Assembly: GCA_947463755.1 (NCBI GenBank)
Contig: CANHUK010000149.1
Span: forward strand, 1-5,516
Length of the DNA stretch: 5,516 bases
Direction of reading: 5' to 3'
From: Chitinophagaceae bacterium
Lineage (GTDB): Bacteria; Bacteroidota; Bacteroidia; Chitinophagales; Chitinophagaceae
Shown here: positions 4,341 through 5,516 of the stretch, piece after piece
Numbering within the stretch: position 1 is the first letter of the stretch
Layout of the letters: each line of letters opens with the position of its first letter
Program-made: the position numbers and the translations under genes
The notes under the pieces: generated by a model
The model's input: only the letters and a program-made list of their open reading frames with translations
What the model was told of the DNA's origin: nothing
Databases searched by the model: none

Positions 4341-5516
4341 ATGTCAGAGATCAATACACCACGCCTCATGGCGGCCGCAAAGGAGTTCAACATCGGCAAA
4401 GAAACGCTGGTGGACTACCTCGCAGGCAAAGGCTTCAGCAGGGACGACCTTAAACCGACCTCCAAACTTACGGAGGACATGTATCGTGCGCTCCAGGCAG
4501 AATTCTCGTCCGACAAGGCAGCCAAGGCAAAAAGCGATGCGATCGAGATCCCTAAAGGGACCGTGCTGGATGCCAAAAAACGAAAGGACGAGGAAGAAAT
4601 ACTCTTCCGAAAGGACGCGAAGAAAAAGGCCACTGAGGAGGCTCCGATCCAGGCAGCCCCCGTCGTCGCCGTGGTGGAAACACCACCCGCGCCGGCTCCC
4701 GCACCCGAAGAACCCGTCGCCGTAGAGGTTCCGACGCCACCGCCCGCTCCTGAACCCGAACCTGAACCTGCGCCGGAACCCGCACCCGCTGCCACACCTG
4801 TGACGGAAGAGGCATCAGGCATGATGAGGGTGGACGCTCCCATCGTCGAAGGTCCCAAGATCATCGATAAGATCGATCTGAGTGCCATTGACTCCTCGAC
4901 AAGACCTCGCAAATCGGTGGACAAGAAATCCCCTGCAGCAGAAGAACCCGCAGCGGAAGTAATACCACCTGTAGCTGCACCCGCACCGGTACAGGAACCC
5001 AAGGCAGAACCCGTCGTAGAAACGAAGCCTGCACCGATCGCCAAACCGACTCCCGAAAAACCCGCCACGCAGGAAATTACTGCAGCCCAGCCGGAAACGG
5101 TCAGGCTTAACGCGCCCGAACTCGAAGGACCCAAGATCATCGGAAGGATCGAACTGCCGGTGGAAGAAAAGGGAGGCCGGGCGGCAGAGGAAAAACGCCG
5201 TCGCAAGCGCATCCCCATCGAAAAGAAAGACACACCAAGGCCAGCCATTCAAAAACAGGCAGCCGGTGGACAACAAGGCGGCAACCGTCCCGGTCAGCCG
5301 CAACGCCAGGGACAGGGCGGTGGTGGCAGATTCACACCATCCAAGCGAGGCGACCAACGCGAAGGCAAGGAAATCGATTCCAAAGAGATACAGAACAAGA
5401 TCCGCGAAACCCAGGCCAAACTGGCCGGCTCCGGTGGACGCGGAAAGAGCCTGAAAGCCAAGTATCGCCGTGCCAAACGCGACGAGATGGCCGATGGCAT
5501 GGGCGAAGGCATGGAG
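4341..5516 (+). CDS. infB: Translation initiation factor IF-2, N-terminal part (runs off right edge)
   Basis: IF-2 is the GTPase that brings initiator tRNA to the 30S subunit and promotes subunit joining. The frame opens at ATG 4341 after an AGGAGG and stays open for 392 codons to the window end. Residues 1-73 form an IF2_N-type helical domain (PRLMAAAKEFNIGKETLVDYL, then KGF, then LTEDMYRALQAEF). A long disordered linker follows: Lys/Glu-rich (78-100), then Pro/Ala/Glu-rich (112-160, with EPEPEPAPEPAPA), with a motif repeated at 162-180 and 254-272, a basic patch (EEKRRRKRIPIEKK, 283-296) and a Gly/Gln/Arg-rich stretch (308-330). The last part, IDSKEIQNKIRETQAKLAG to KAKYRRAKRDEM (345-383), is the conserved segment just before the GTPase domain in Bacteroidota IF-2. 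The G1 motif and all catalytic domains lie beyond the window. It is the third gene of the rimP-nusA-infB operon, 93 bases after nusA. Confidence 0.95.
   Translation, partial: MSEINTPRLMAAAKEFNIGKETLVDYLAGKGFSRDDLKPTSKLTEDMYRALQAEFSSDKAAKAKSDAIEIPKGTVLDAKKRKDEEEILFRKDAKKKATEEAPIQAAPVVAVVETPPAPAPAPEEPVAVEVPTPPPAPEPEPEPAPEPAPAATPVTEEASGMMRVDAPIVEGPKIIDKIDLSAIDSSTRPRKSVDKKSPAAEEPAAEVIPPVAAPAPVQEPKAEPVVETKPAPIAKPTPEKPATQEITAAQPETVRLNAPELEGPKIIGRIELPVEEKGGRAAEEKRRRKRIPIEKKDTPRPAIQKQAAGGQQGGNRPGQPQRQGQGGGGRFTPSKRGDQREGKEIDSKEIQNKIRETQAKLAGSGGRGKSLKAKYRRAKRDEMADGMGEGME
4824..4880 (+). repeat. IF-2 linker repeat, copy 1 (EGPKII motif)
   Basis: This encodes residues 162-180 of IF-2, MRVDAPIVEGPKIIDKIDL. 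It matches copy 2 (254-272) at 11 of 19 residues, with a shared core EGPKII and an aligned I[DE]L end. Surrounding linker sequence is not similar, so the motif seems to be conserved or duplicated as a unit. It is likely a short linear motif in an otherwise disordered region. Confidence 0.6.
5100..5156 (+). repeat. IF-2 linker repeat, copy 2 (EGPKII motif)
   Basis: This encodes residues 254-272, VRLNAPELEGPKIIGRIEL, aligned without gaps to copy 1 and starting 92 codons later. At DNA level the core GGhCCCAAGATCATC is nearly identical in both copies, consistent with duplication or shared constraint. Confidence 0.6.

Noticed and set aside
4415..5248. Long minus-strand open frame (277 codons) rich in Ser, Gly and Ala opposite infB
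   Set aside because: It is the complement of the Pro/Ala/Glu-rich IF-2 linker. The composition bias removes stop codons in the antisense frame, and the plus frame has a recognisable protein, start and Shine-Dalgarno.
1..5516. CRISPR array, insertion sequence, rRNA or defence system
   Set aside because: No spaced direct repeats, transposase frame, terminal inverted repeats, rRNA segments or defence-protein motifs were seen on either strand.

Overview
The window looks like a chromosomal segment from a Bacteroidota bacterium, most likely order Chitinophagales (Chitinophagaceae-like), with moderate GC. Three things point that way: promoter elements of the Bacteroidota TAnnTTTG type in front of several genes, a small protein of the Bacteroidota-typical DUF4834 kind ending in DYLDFEEVK, and the gene order rimP-nusA-infB with an IF-2 linker typical of the phylum. 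The assignment comes from reading the sequence only; no database search was run.

Layout. Bases 1-350 (minus strand) hold the start of an exported, probable outer-membrane beta-barrel protein that continues past the left edge. Bases 411-576 (minus strand) form a self-contained tRNA unit: a TAAATTTG promoter, a hairpin leader, a CAU-anticodon tRNA with encoded CCA, and an intrinsic terminator. Bases 655-1284 (plus strand) encode a HAD-family phosphatase close to E. coli YihX. A three-gene minus-strand cluster follows (2318 down to 1322): a holin-like two-helix membrane protein, an unrecognised basic protein, and a DUF4834-like small membrane protein.

From about 2390 to the right edge lies a plus-strand operon for translation and transcription factors. 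It contains rimP (30S maturation), nusA (transcription elongation, termination and antitermination) and the first 392 codons of infB (initiation factor IF-2). IF-2 is cut by the window edge before its GTPase domain. This is a conserved housekeeping cluster linking ribosome assembly, RNA polymerase control and translation initiation.

I found no mobile element, CRISPR array or defence system. The protein-coding content is ordinary. The least explained signals are in the RNA and the intergenic DNA: an 11-bp hairpin in the rimP leader, a GC-rich hairpin between nusA and infB, an AGGAGG Shine-Dalgarno in front of infB only, a hairpin that forms nearly the whole leader of the tRNA, and a perfect 14-bp palindrome between the divergent transcription units.
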